64,000 nucleotides of DNA from Ceratodon purpureus. Taxonomy: Eukaryota > Streptophyta > Bryopsida > Pseudoditrichales > Ditrichaceae. Within the stretch, counting starts at the first letter, position 1, and each line of letters begins with the position of its first letter. The translations under genes and the position numbers were made by a program. Shown here one piece after another: positions 24,052-33,046 of the stretch. The notes below the pieces were generated by a model. The model was not told where the DNA came from and searched no databases. It saw nothing but the letters and a program-made list of their open reading frames with translations. Where the stretch lies: NCBI GenBank assembly GCA_014871385.1, contig CM026430.1:5810630-5874629 (forward strand). Reading direction: 5' to 3'.

Positions 24052-25149
24052 GAGTCACTGGAGGATGACGCTGAAATTAAAGTGCACCAGGGACCTTCCC
24101 TTCTTAGTATGCTCTTGGAGGAGTACCCAACATCTCCTGATGGTGATGCTCTCAGAGAAGAGTCTCCGGGAGCGGAAGCCGAGAATGAAAGTGATGGGGA
24201 GGACGAGTACGACTATCCACTCGGCGGGCCGCCGACGCTGTCTGCTGCACATAGCTCTGGCCGGTGTGCGATGGCTTCCACCTCGTTCGTCGAGACCAAC
24301 GTCGCGATCCCGCGCACCGGTTCCCCGCGCGATGATTCCGTCAATGTCAGCACTGATATTATTGCGCGTAATATTGAGGTACCTCTCCAACGATACTACC
24401 TTGTCCTTGACATTAAGGGGTTGCTCATCGCGGAGCACCACGGGTATATCGGTGATGACCTGAAGACAAAAATTCATATCCGGGCTAGACCAGGACTTCT
24501 TTCATTTCTAGAGTTCTGCACGGCGAATTTCGAGGTAGTCTTTTGGTCCACGGTTTCTGAAAAGAATCTCGATCGTCACTTCCAGAAGCTGTTAGCCATT
24601 CATCCCTTGCTCATGAGCAATTACAGACGCCTTCCAGGATTCTGGTGTGATATCTCAACAAGGACTAATCCGCATGGGAAACGGGAGTACTTGTTGAAGC
24701 GTCTGGATAGACTTTTCTGCGACACTAGGCTACTGGCTCGATCAGGTGCCACTGTCCAGAATACCCTACTGGTAGACGACCGCCCTTATAGGAATGTACT
24801 TAATCATCCATTTAGCGCTGTCCATCCTAATTCCTTTTTCTGGGACTCTGCAGAGTGCAAAGAACCTCAGCCCACCCCCAATCCCTATTTAACTAGGGTA
24901 GTTACACCATTCCTTGCAGGACTTAAGCAGTCTGGATTGGATGTCCAGGAGTATTGTAGGAGGAATTCTAGCGTGGGGAAGCCACGTCTTTTTCCAGAAT
25001 CTCGCGAATACCAGAAGTATAGGGAGGTTATTCCTTCTCATGCATGCGGGTTTGACGTCCCGGGTGATCCTGGATCTTGGTTTGTGAATTTACCTTGTCC
25101 TCCGGAGGCCCCTGGTAGTTCCATCGTCGGCGGGCAGCCGACTGATTAG
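24052..25149 (+). CDS. FCP1/NLI-type HAD module 2
   Basis: An ORF after a TTTTTCAG acceptor; the first in-frame ATG is at 24109, which would give 346 residues. The N-terminal 90 residues are acidic and disordered and include a palindrome (24220) read as LGGPPT. The HAD domain follows: motif I LVLDIKGLL, then RPGLLSFLEFCTANFEVVFWS, and NTLLVDDRPYRN. It is a clear paralogue of the module at 23025. The second Asp of DxD is Lys, so the usual acid/base residue is missing and catalysis is doubtful. The ORF ends within 10 bp of a palindrome (25126) that supplies the last residues VGGQPTD and leads into the stop. Confidence 0.65.
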   Translation, partial: ESLEDDAEIKVHQGPSLLSMLLEEYPTSPDGDALREESPGAEAENESDGEDEYDYPLGGPPTLSAAHSSGRCAMASTSFVETNVAIPRTGSPRDDSVNVSTDIIARNIEVPLQRYYLVLDIKGLLIAEHHGYIGDDLKTKIHIRARPGLLSFLEFCTANFEVVFWSTVSEKNLDRHFQKLLAIHPLLMSNYRRLPGFWCDISTRTNPHGKREYLLKRLDRLFCDTRLLARSGATVQNTLLVDDRPYRNVLNHPFSAVHPNSFFWDSAECKEPQPTPNPYLTRVVTPFLAGLKQSGLDVQEYCRRNSSVGKPRLFPESREYQKYREVIPSHACGFDVPGDPGSWFVNLPCPPEAPGSSIVGGQPTD

Positions 25150-25439
25150 AGCCTACATCATCGGCGCCACTAGTTTTAAAAATCACATATGATACTCTGC
25201 ACTCTTTAGTTTAATACGCTAAGACTGTTCCCTTTCTGAACTTCCCTGCACCACACAATTGTTTCCAGTGCTGCAATTCGGTACTTCTTTTTGTAGATGC
25301 ATGCATGACATTTCACTTGCTGCACATTTACCTTTGAGGTTTCTTCAATGCATCGACGACTTTGAATGTAGTCCATTTCTTTCATATACTTCGTCCTGTT
25401 CTTTGATTTCCTTCACTGATTGCATTTCATATTCTTCAG

Positions 25440-26117
25440 GGTTCCTCGTTTTATTTCAAATGCCTTCACGGTCCACATCATCATGTCAAGAAATGTATTG
25501 TCCTATGCGTCAATGGCCTTCTCTGCTATGTGGATCCCAGGATAGAGGCTTTGCCATGGGATACGCATCGGAATGTAGTGAAGCGCCCAGGTTTGAAGAA
25601 GCTTTTCGACATGCTTTTCTTGCATTTCCATGTTGGTCTGTGGTCGAAGATGCCCTTGGGAGAACTGAAGCCTTTACTCACACATATTCTGCCGGCCGGT
25701 GTAATGGAGAGGTTGTCCTTCGTGTATAGCAGAAGTGACCTTATCGACCGGGAGAATTTCCCCTGGAGTTATAAGACGTTAGGTCAAGTTTGCTCCAAGG
25801 TACAGTCTAGAAACGTCTGCAAACTAGATCAGGTGCTATTTGTGGATGTTGACCCGAGGTCATTGAGGAGGACACCAAACTGTATGTGCTACATTCCTTG
25901 GCCTTTTCAGGGTCATCTAAACTTTCCGAACGATGACGGCGTTATACCTAACATTGCTACAGATATCCTTCCTCTGGTTTATCCCTTGCACAAGTTCGGA
26001 TCTGTACCGGAGTATATGGCGCAGGCGTGTAGGCCGGGGCAAGTGCACTGGGCAATTGAAGCTGCGAGAAAGTTTGGACGTGCACGAGTGGACTGGACTG
26101 AAGTTTGCTGGGACTGA
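25440..26117 (+). CDS. HAD module 3, catalytically degenerate
   Basis: An open frame after a TTCTTCAG acceptor, without an early in-frame ATG. The order of motifs matches the two HAD modules upstream, but the key residues are lost. Motif I reads IVLCVNGLL, with Cys in place of the nucleophile Asp. The third acidic motif reads LFVDVDPRSLRR. Between them is KKLFDMLFLHFHVGLWS, equivalent to the FEVVFWS strand of the others. The frame is nevertheless uninterrupted for about 225 residues, which argues for selection as a pseudo-enzyme or for recent decay. It may be an alternative terminal exon or a separate gene. A palindrome follows at 26184. Confidence 0.5.
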   Translation, partial: GSSFYFKCLHGPHHHVKKCIVLCVNGLLCYVDPRIEALPWDTHRNVVKRPGLKKLFDMLFLHFHVGLWSKMPLGELKPLLTHILPAGVMERLSFVYSRSDLIDRENFPWSYKTLGQVCSKVQSRNVCKLDQVLFVDVDPRSLRRTPNCMCYIPWPFQGHLNFPNDDGVIPNIATDILPLVYPLHKFGSVPEYMAQACRPGQVHWAIEAARKFGRARVDWTEVCWD

Positions 26118-26664
26118 GTTAGGCGGACTTTTTCGCCTCCAATTTGCACTTCTTCCCTCCTCCTGACCAACAGAACACCTTCCATCGGCTGCCCGCCGAC
26201 TTGGTCGACCCGTTTGTGCGGCCTTCAAATATATGATTTACTCATTGACCTTACGGCTATGCTCTCAGGGAAATAGTTTTCAGAGTAGGTTATAATGTGA
26301 TAGGATTTACGTGAACTTGGTACATAGTGCTGGGTGTAGACTTAATGTTGTAGGACTTCAGGACTCAAAGTGCTACGGGACTAGTTAGTTTACTGGTTCT
26401 ATTATCGGCGGGTCGCCGACTCTGTATTGTACATTTCATTACTTGAATCAACATGATATTCTTTAAAGTATTCATTGTAACTCTTATTCTGCATTATATG
26501 TCGCAATCTTCGGGTTCATATATCCATCACTGGCAAATTCCGCCCATGCACATCTCGATGTCTAGTTTTGCATTCCATATTCTGTGGTATTCATGTACAA
26601 TGACACTGTTCATCTGTGGTCTCCATCCATCGGCGGTCCGCTGAGTTCGCATTGGTCATTTTTG

Positions 26665-26692
26665 AATTCTGGACTTTTTTTTGTCCAGAATT
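26665..26692. repeat. Perfect hairpin at right edge of the element
   Basis: AATTCTGGAC, eight T, then GTCCAGAATT: a 10-bp perfect stem with an 8-nt loop. It lies 20 bp beyond the last palindrome and just before the switch to AT-rich DNA. It could mark the end of the element or a transcript end. Confidence 0.75.
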
Positions 26693-29135
26693 ACCTAAAT
26701 ATCCCTTGAAGACATTGTTTTATTATTATTTTATAAAATATAAAATTGTCTTTCATTTCTTTTTAAAAGAATACACCCTCTTTCATTATCTTGTTACACA
26801 ATAAACCCTGGGTACCATTATTGTGTCAAATTATACATTATCCTAAATATTATTGTAATCAATATTATGACATTATCACTCTTTGGATGGTTTCAAGATT
26901 GTTTCAGTTATATTGTAGAATATCTTATAGTGTTAAGAGGAATTCAACACACTGATCACAAAGAGTAGGGCCCAAGTGGAACATATCTATTAGCAACGAC
27001 GGGATCAAGATCAAGCTAACGGAGAAATATACTCAGGGCGGGAGGGATTTACAAAATTGAAAACAAGTAACGTCGAATATTTCTGATATGCGTATTCTGC
27101 GTCTTGAACACAGTATGCATCGACGGACCTTTCTTGGAGTGGATTTAATTTAAATGGAGTTGATAATTTCATAGGCCTCGGGGCGGCACTGAGCTTGCAA
27201 CAACCGTACATAGAGGCTGGTTACGAATCCGCCACCGGTGCTAGAATAAGTTTTAACATAGCGTATTGATCAGATCCTATGGTCCAGCCCGTCAATAGGC
27301 AGGCGGTGGAGAGATCTCCTTTTGCTTAATACCATGAGTCTGTTTGCTTCACAGTGAATTGCAAAACAGTATCATGTGTTTGCTGATAGTTGAAATTAGA
27401 ACTAACTTGAAATATGAATGATCCTTGGGGCATGCCAAATGCAGATAAATGTTTTCTACACCAAGGAGGGCACTGGAAATTGCTTTAACATGGACTGGGT
27501 ATATTCACGTCAGTCCCAACATAGTGCTTGGTGCCCCAATTACCGGCACTGAGATGTCATTGTTCATTCTAATGGTAAGCCGAATGTCACATTACACCAG
27601 CCTGCCCCCATATGTCTCAATCATTACATCTTGCTCATCAATCACACACCAGTGCTGAATTTGGTCCATGTGCACAGGATTATAACTTGAACAGGTACAA
27701 AGTTCTTGTTTTATGGAACAGAGATGGTTGGTTTCTGGACCCATGCGCAGACAATTGGCTGGCGTTTCCAACACTTTGTCACTAAGGTTCGCCTCGGTGC
27801 AACTGGCAAAACTTGGACCCCCTGCTACATGTGTCCCCTAGAAGTCCATTGAGACTCGTGTATACAGGGATTTGGCTCTCGGAGTGGACCGTGCTGGCTT
27901 CCTCGAGTGCGCCTCTAAAGACTCACGTGTCAAGTATGTAGCAGCATGGATGTTTGCCCGAACGCTGATGATCCTGGACAAAGGCAACACAACATGCCAG
28001 CCTGCCTTGTGCACCAAATTTAGGTCAATCATTTACTGTTGGGCGGGGTCTGTTCTAGCCTTGCATGGCTTTTCCTAAGCAATGGAACTCTTTTCATATC
28101 TAGTGGCTCTTGGAAATAAACTAAGGAAAAGGAGCAGATTAATGGATCTTAGGCCGTGATCGTTCCTCACAATAATGCATGTCCAAGATAACCGAGGCAG
28201 GGCTATCGGATTAATAGTGTTCATTAAACTATGTGGCTTCAGGATCGACGAGTTATGTACTTTAACCGTAGTACGTAATAATGTGAACTCCGAGATGCCA
28301 GTACTAAAATTGTACTGTACACAGAAGACACCGGAAGGCGTGGTGAAAGGAAAATGCACCCTGTGGAACCAAGTCCAGGAATTTGATAACGCAAGACTCG
28401 TGAGGTTAAATCCTAATCCCTGACGGAAGCGCAATTTGAGTTGTCGTGAAGCAGCGGGAGGCGAGGAAAGAAAGTTGAAGAAAGTATATGAGCGCGAACT
28501 AAAATGTCGGAGGTCGAACTTGGTTGCAACACACGCCAGCAAGCCTTCGGGTAACACAAATGATCCTCGGTTTTGAAAACAAACCCAAATTAATAGTAAA
28601 AGCCTCTTCCGAAACCCTTCCAAAGCCCTTCCGCAGGCAGTCTTTCGAATTAAGTGCAAAGTCCGGGTACTGAAAGTTCAAAGTAAACTTTTCAGGTATT
28701 CACCTAAATTTGGTTCACTAGGTGTACATTTAGCGTTCATGCATGAATTGTAATGAGATGGCCAGTCTCGCTTCACTGAAATCAAAAGTTTGATTAAAAA
28801 GCAATGACGTGACTAGTTTAAATGCACGAGATTCTGGATTAGTAATGTTTTTCAATATGTACATCTTCTACGTTGCAGGTTATAAAAATTTGATTGGTGA
28901 GCAGAAAAAACATCACCTCCACATGTGACTTCTTCTCATACTGTCTTTTACAAAGAAATTTTGTGAAGGATTTGTAAAATCAAAATATACATATTAACAT
29001 CTCATGTTTTGCACTATTGCTGGTGAAGTTATTTTGGAGTCGTCAAACACAGCCCGTGCCGAAACTTTAACATGTCCGGCGGGTGGATTATGCGCTAATT
29101 TGAGCAGTCACGCCCGCTCAAGGCCACCCTCCAGA
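26693..29135. other. Intergenic DNA, no gene recognised
   Basis: AT-rich at first, then more balanced from 27000 to 28700. Several ORFs of 60-190 codons occur, but none has recognisable motifs or consistent splice structure. The stretch 27440-27850 has a faint coding look (for example VLWNRDGWFLDP in one frame) broken by stops, and may be a relic of a gene. The 3' UTR of the CAP gene probably covers the right end. Confidence 0.4.
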
Positions 29136-29929
29136 TTAATACGGCCTCTTCCCAGCAATGTTGCCAGCAGGGTAGTAGAAGCACGCCACGAACCTCCCAC
29201 CGTTACCGCATAGATAGTATGAGCATCCTACTTTCGTAGTTGTCCTCCACACAATCTGCACACAGTTGAACAACACAACCTTCATGAGCTGAAATCTTTC
29301 ATTAACTTGCTTTCTTTGAAATAGAACGGAAGCAGAACGTCAATAGATTCAGCGTCGAGTCAGTTCAGAAATGGAAACGCCCTAAAGTAACATGGCACCC
29401 GAATGGCTAGCATTCCACCCTCCAAGTTCGGCACCATCGACGGCACAGGCGGGCACGCAGGCATGGTCGCCTGGCACGCCTGGTGGACGGCACCATCGAC
29501 GGCACCAAGTTCGGCACCATCGACGGCACAGGCAAGGTCGCCTGGCACGCAGGGGTATTACTGCACCTGGGTGTAGTGGCCGCAGATTTGAAAGGAGGCA
29601 CAGGAGTTGGAGGAGTAGGAGTAGAACTTCTTCTCGCCCAGCCATGTCGTCATGGCATCGGTGAACGAGACCGGGGAGTCAGTGAGGTAGAGGTTCATGC
29701 CATACGAGCTCCTCGGGTACGACCCCGCGCACGTGTACTTACTCACGTAATCTTCAGCGTACTTCTGCAGGCCGTAGCTCCACTGCAGGGCCGGAACGCC
29801 CACCGCCCGCCGCGCGTTGTTGTGCGCTGTCAAGAACTTAGCATCCGTTTCTATATCTGCCGCCACTCCCGCCAGTGCAGCCATCACCACGACCGCCATC
29901 ACACCCGCTGCTTCCATCGTCCTCGTCAT
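29136..29929 (-). CDS. PR-1-like CAP-domain secreted protein
   Basis: Exons 29929-29567 and 29255-29136 join in phase 0 to give 160 residues. An N-terminal signal peptide (AAGVMAVVVMAALAGVAA) leads to the extracellular space. The CAP fold follows in order: FLTAHNNARRAVGVPALQWS, YAEDYVSKYTCAGSY, GMNLYLT, ICGHYTQ at the exon end, then IVWRTTTKVGC and a C-terminus FYYPAGNIAGKRPY. The CAP His and Glu/His pocket positions can be traced, and paired Cys residues suit disulfides. PR-1 proteins bind sterols and are linked to pathogen defence in plants. The donor GTGCAG is weak, but the phase and the conserved GHYTQ/VVW boundary support it. The intron holds short GC-rich repeats of GGCACCATCGACGGCAC. 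The length is normal for the family. Confidence 0.88.
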
Positions 29930-30857
29930 CGTACCCCTGAGCTCCTCTCCGCACAATACCAGGGCGCTGCAGTCTCTCCCTCTCCGTGTCTCTCCTTCTC
30001 TATCCCACGCGCTCACACTTCCACTCTGCTCCACTCTTGTCCTGCAATTTATACACGCCGAGTGGTGGACGATTCAGAGAAGAATCAGGAAGGGTCAGTT
30101 CACATGCGTCGTGAGTAGGAGATTCTTGCTTCAAAGGCCAAACGGCACATACCGTATCCAATCAGTATTCCCGGTTGAATATTCAGTTGCAGACAAAGTG
30201 ACAGTATTTACTGTACCAGGTTCGATATATTCGATGATTTGTGAATATTCCCCACCCACTTGCACAGGGCGCCCGGGGCAGCCATACCAGCGTTTTTTTT
30301 TTAAAAGGAGAGGGTGAGCGAAAGGCTCTAGCTGGGTACTTTCACCTGCCAGAGAGGCATTATCAATTTAAATAAGGTGTGAATTCTGGCGAAGTAAACA
30401 ATTCCAATGTGAACAGTTGTCTGCTGTTGAAATTTTGAAGTGGTTAAATGTGGCTAATTTTTAAAACAGAATGGAGACAATGGGTGGCGAATACAAGGCA
30501 GCAAACCAACAACTGATGGCAACCTAAGTGCAAAAACGACCCCTGTTCTGGCTACCTTATTTCAATCACACAAGGCATTGTGGCAAATTTCAAACACTTA
30601 GGAACAATTTCAAACACTTAGGAACAAAAGACAATTCTGCCAGACACAAGTACATAGAATTCGAACAACAATCAGACAGGGGAGTTGAACCCCGCTCCAA
30701 AGAAGCCTGCCCATCGCAGTGTTTGATCCCACCCACCCACCACAAGTTAATAAATATTATGAAAAAATTTGCATCACAAATTCGAAGCCCGTAAGCTTGC
30801 AAAAATTATGGAGACAGAAGAGTTGAATAAGCTCATTCTTTTGCCTCCCTCCAATGG
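29930..30857. other. Intergenic, no gene seen
   Basis: Promoter side of the CAP gene on the left, with AT-rich DNA and short runs of T and A on the right. A 25-bp direct repeat (CAAATTTCAAACACTTAGGAACAA-like) is present near 30587-30627. A tRNA-like B box near 30680 was examined and not accepted. Confidence 0.5.
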
Positions 30858-31274
30858 TCAAAAGCAGCACCGTAACCTGGAAAGGTTTCCAGATCGAACC
30901 AAGTCTGTGAATACAATCTTATCGAGGTATCCAAATTTCCCCCCTAACCGGTTCCGAAGCTTGCTTTTGATAAAGTTCAGGATCGAAAAGGTACGCTCAT
31001 CTTCATAGGAACCAAGTACAGCGATTGCAGCAATGTTCGCAAGCTTCATGTATTCCGACAATTTATTCATGAGGAGGGCATTACAGCCGAGTCTTTGCCA
31101 AAGCCGAGTCACAGGGTTCACATTGTGGGGAGGCTCCATCGACTTTTTAGCATTCCCCTTCATGGTGAGCTTAAACAAACACTGCTGCAAACTTAGCAGG
31201 TGCCAATCCAACGGGGGAATCACTTGCCTGAGATTGCCTTTGGCACTGCTGCCCACTGATCTCGTGGTACAGAA

Positions 31275-32028
31275 GGGGGGAAGCACAATAAAGTGAACCA
31301 CAAAAGTGCTTATCTTTTTTCCAATTTCAGCCCCTTCTGTAAAGACTAGAGAAAGTGGGATTTACGTTATGTTGATGCAAAATTAAGTTTGGGATACGGA
31401 AAGTAGACTTGATCTTCTTCAACTTCCCAAAGTTGCGAGAAAAGATATTAAGTTTACAATGGAAAACGGAGACGTCAAAGTCAGACAAAGTGAATGGTCG
31501 TCATTTGGAAAAGTGAACATATCGGTTTAGGGTTTTGTCCGAAATCACTTTTAATTTCGTGGTGCACTCTATATGTTTAAGAAGTATTCTAAAATAGTCA
31601 ATTAATATACTCATTGATTGGTTTAGGGTTCCAAAAGTACCGCAAGGATACTTTTTAAGAGGGTCACTTCCGCGGTACTTTTAGTGCGTTTTTTTTCACC
31701 GAACATTGTTTTTCAAATTGAAAAAAACATCCTCTAAACTTTAAAGACAATAGATGGCTCCAAATGAAGAAATTAAGACTTTGGAAAAGTTCATTTTCAT
31801 GAATTAGAACTAGTGGTGACTGGTCAGATTAAGTTTCAATTGAAGATGTTCTTTTTATGAAGGTGTATATAAGATACCTTATGACACCCTAGAAAGTGAC
31901 TAAAATGCTCAAAAACTACACCAAAATGCTCAAAATCAGCTCTAAGCCTTAAAAAACAGCACACTTCATATTCACTTGTTGGTGGTCACAATTTGCACTT
32001 TGTGGTCCACTTTATTGTGCTCTCCCCC
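31275..32028. mobile_element. MITE-like TIR element, copy 2, inside hAT relic
   Basis: This is the same family as at 325-1059, with ends GGGGGGAAGCACAATAAAGTG and its near complement. The flanks are AGAA on both sides, a likely 4-bp target duplication or part of a longer imperfect one. It splits the hAT reading frame: coding similarity continues directly on either side, so the insertion is certain. The interior is non-coding. Confidence 0.88.
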
Positions 32029-32655
32029 AGAACCATGCTTTGAGCACCTCCAAGTGCCGTGAAAATAACTCATCGCACTTCTCTTGTAGCCAGTACTGAG
32101 GGAATATGATTCCCAATGCCTCCATCACCTCCGAATCAGGGAATCGTTTATCGAGTTGCTGGATCAACATTTCCGCGGCAGTTGTGCACTGTTCTTTGAC
32201 ACCAAAAATTATCTCTGCCAAGTCATTGCGAGAGACAGGCAAGCAGCGCCCCAAAAGAGGGTCTACTGTATGGGCCGGGTGAGTGTGATTATTCACACGA
32301 AACCCCAAGGTCTCATGCCCATCATTCAAGTCGGTCACCCATTCATGCTGAATGGTGTGACTGCAATCCCCCACCACATCATGGAAAAGTTTGAAGTGTG
32401 CAGGGCCGAAGGCAGTATGATCATCAACATACATCTCAAAAATCTCGTGTTGACAGATTTTTATAGCTGCAATGAAATCAGATACAAAGACATGACGGGA
32501 CTGTGCAAACTTTATCAATGACTGAATTGATTCCAGCAAGGGGAGGATACAGGGCAAGGCAAAAACCGTAGTGACATCAAGTAGTCGCTGTAGGTTTGCT
32601 TTCGCAACAGATTCCTTCGGTGCATCTTCCGCAAACTTGGCAAGGAGTGCCATTA

Positions 32656-33046
32656 GGTGCAAAACGGGGTCTGGAAAAGGCCGTGTAAGCGGCACGTGAG
32701 AGAAAAAAACGGGCGCTGCCTACGTGCTTTTTGACATGGCACTGGCTGTGCCACCGTGGTGCCAGCAACCACCACGGCGGCTCGAACCAATGACCTCCTC
32801 GCGAGGCGTGTGGATGGCACAAGCTACAGTGGCAGGCTGACACCATCTACCCACTTGGGACCAAACCCCGAGACATGTCATTCATGTCTCAACTATTATT
32901 CCTCGGAGGATTGTTCACAGTGCGCCACGCAGTTCTATGCGGGCAGCAACTCTGGCACCCGCTGCCAGCGACAGTGCGGGGGGCACCAGGGGAATGACCT
33001 AGAAAGGGCAGGCTTACTCAGCCTTTTCCAGACCCCGTTTTGCACC
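32656..33046. mobile_element. MITE with TA duplication, inside hAT relic
   Basis: The terminal inverted repeats are perfect over 31 bp including the flanking CATTA (32651-32681 and 33021-33051), starting GGTGCAAAACGGGGTCTGG after the TA. TA on each side fits a Tc1/mariner-type target duplication. The 391-bp interior is GC-rich compared with other MITEs here and codes for nothing. It lies between the hAT segments that encode EGEYKH and LLAKFAEDAP. Confidence 0.9.

Larger units (their letters stand above)
11000..26645. repeat. Dispersed 17-bp palindrome family GTCGGC-N5-GCCGAC
   Basis: Copies start at 11290, 11423, 11523, 11623, 12672, 12787, 12994, 15070, 16232, 16589, 16942, 17020, nine between 17962 and 18553, then 20057, 21517, 22367, 22957, 23835, 24220, 25126, 26184, 26404 and 26629. 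Nineteen have perfect 6-bp arms; most others have one changed arm base. The spacer is always 5 nt, most often GGGCA, GGACA or TGTCC. Two more degenerate copies start at 11000 and 11163. From 12672 to 17020 every spacer is in the GGRCA sense; in the intron array all but one are in the reverse sense. The copies occur in promoters, introns, intergenic DNA and coding sequence. Confidence 0.95.
10980..26692. mobile_element. Large GC-rich element with DUF7869-type transposase, ParB-like gene and dispersed palindromes
   Basis: This block stands out from AT-rich DNA on both sides by composition, gene content and a private repeat. It holds a divergent gene pair around a central promoter at 16.9-17.9 kb, three HAD modules, a small ORF and about 31 copies of a 17-bp palindrome that is not seen intact elsewhere in the window. 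The leftmost degenerate palindrome is at 11000 and the rightmost at 26629. A 10-bp hairpin closes the right edge. DUF7869 proteins are transposase-like and recur in plant repeat DNA, so the block is best read as a large DNA transposon. I could not find convincing terminal inverted repeats or a target-site duplication, so the ends are approximate. Confidence 0.6.

Noticed and set aside
29383..29560. Extra coding exon in the CAP gene made of GC-rich repeats
   Set aside because: The conserved GHYTQ/VVW junction is met by splicing directly from 29567 to 29255, and the repeats contain no CAP sequence.
30650..30740. tRNA gene or tRNA-derived SINE from a B-box-like GGAGTTGAACCCC stretch
   Set aside because: No matching A box or cloverleaf could be folded around it, and no target duplication was found.
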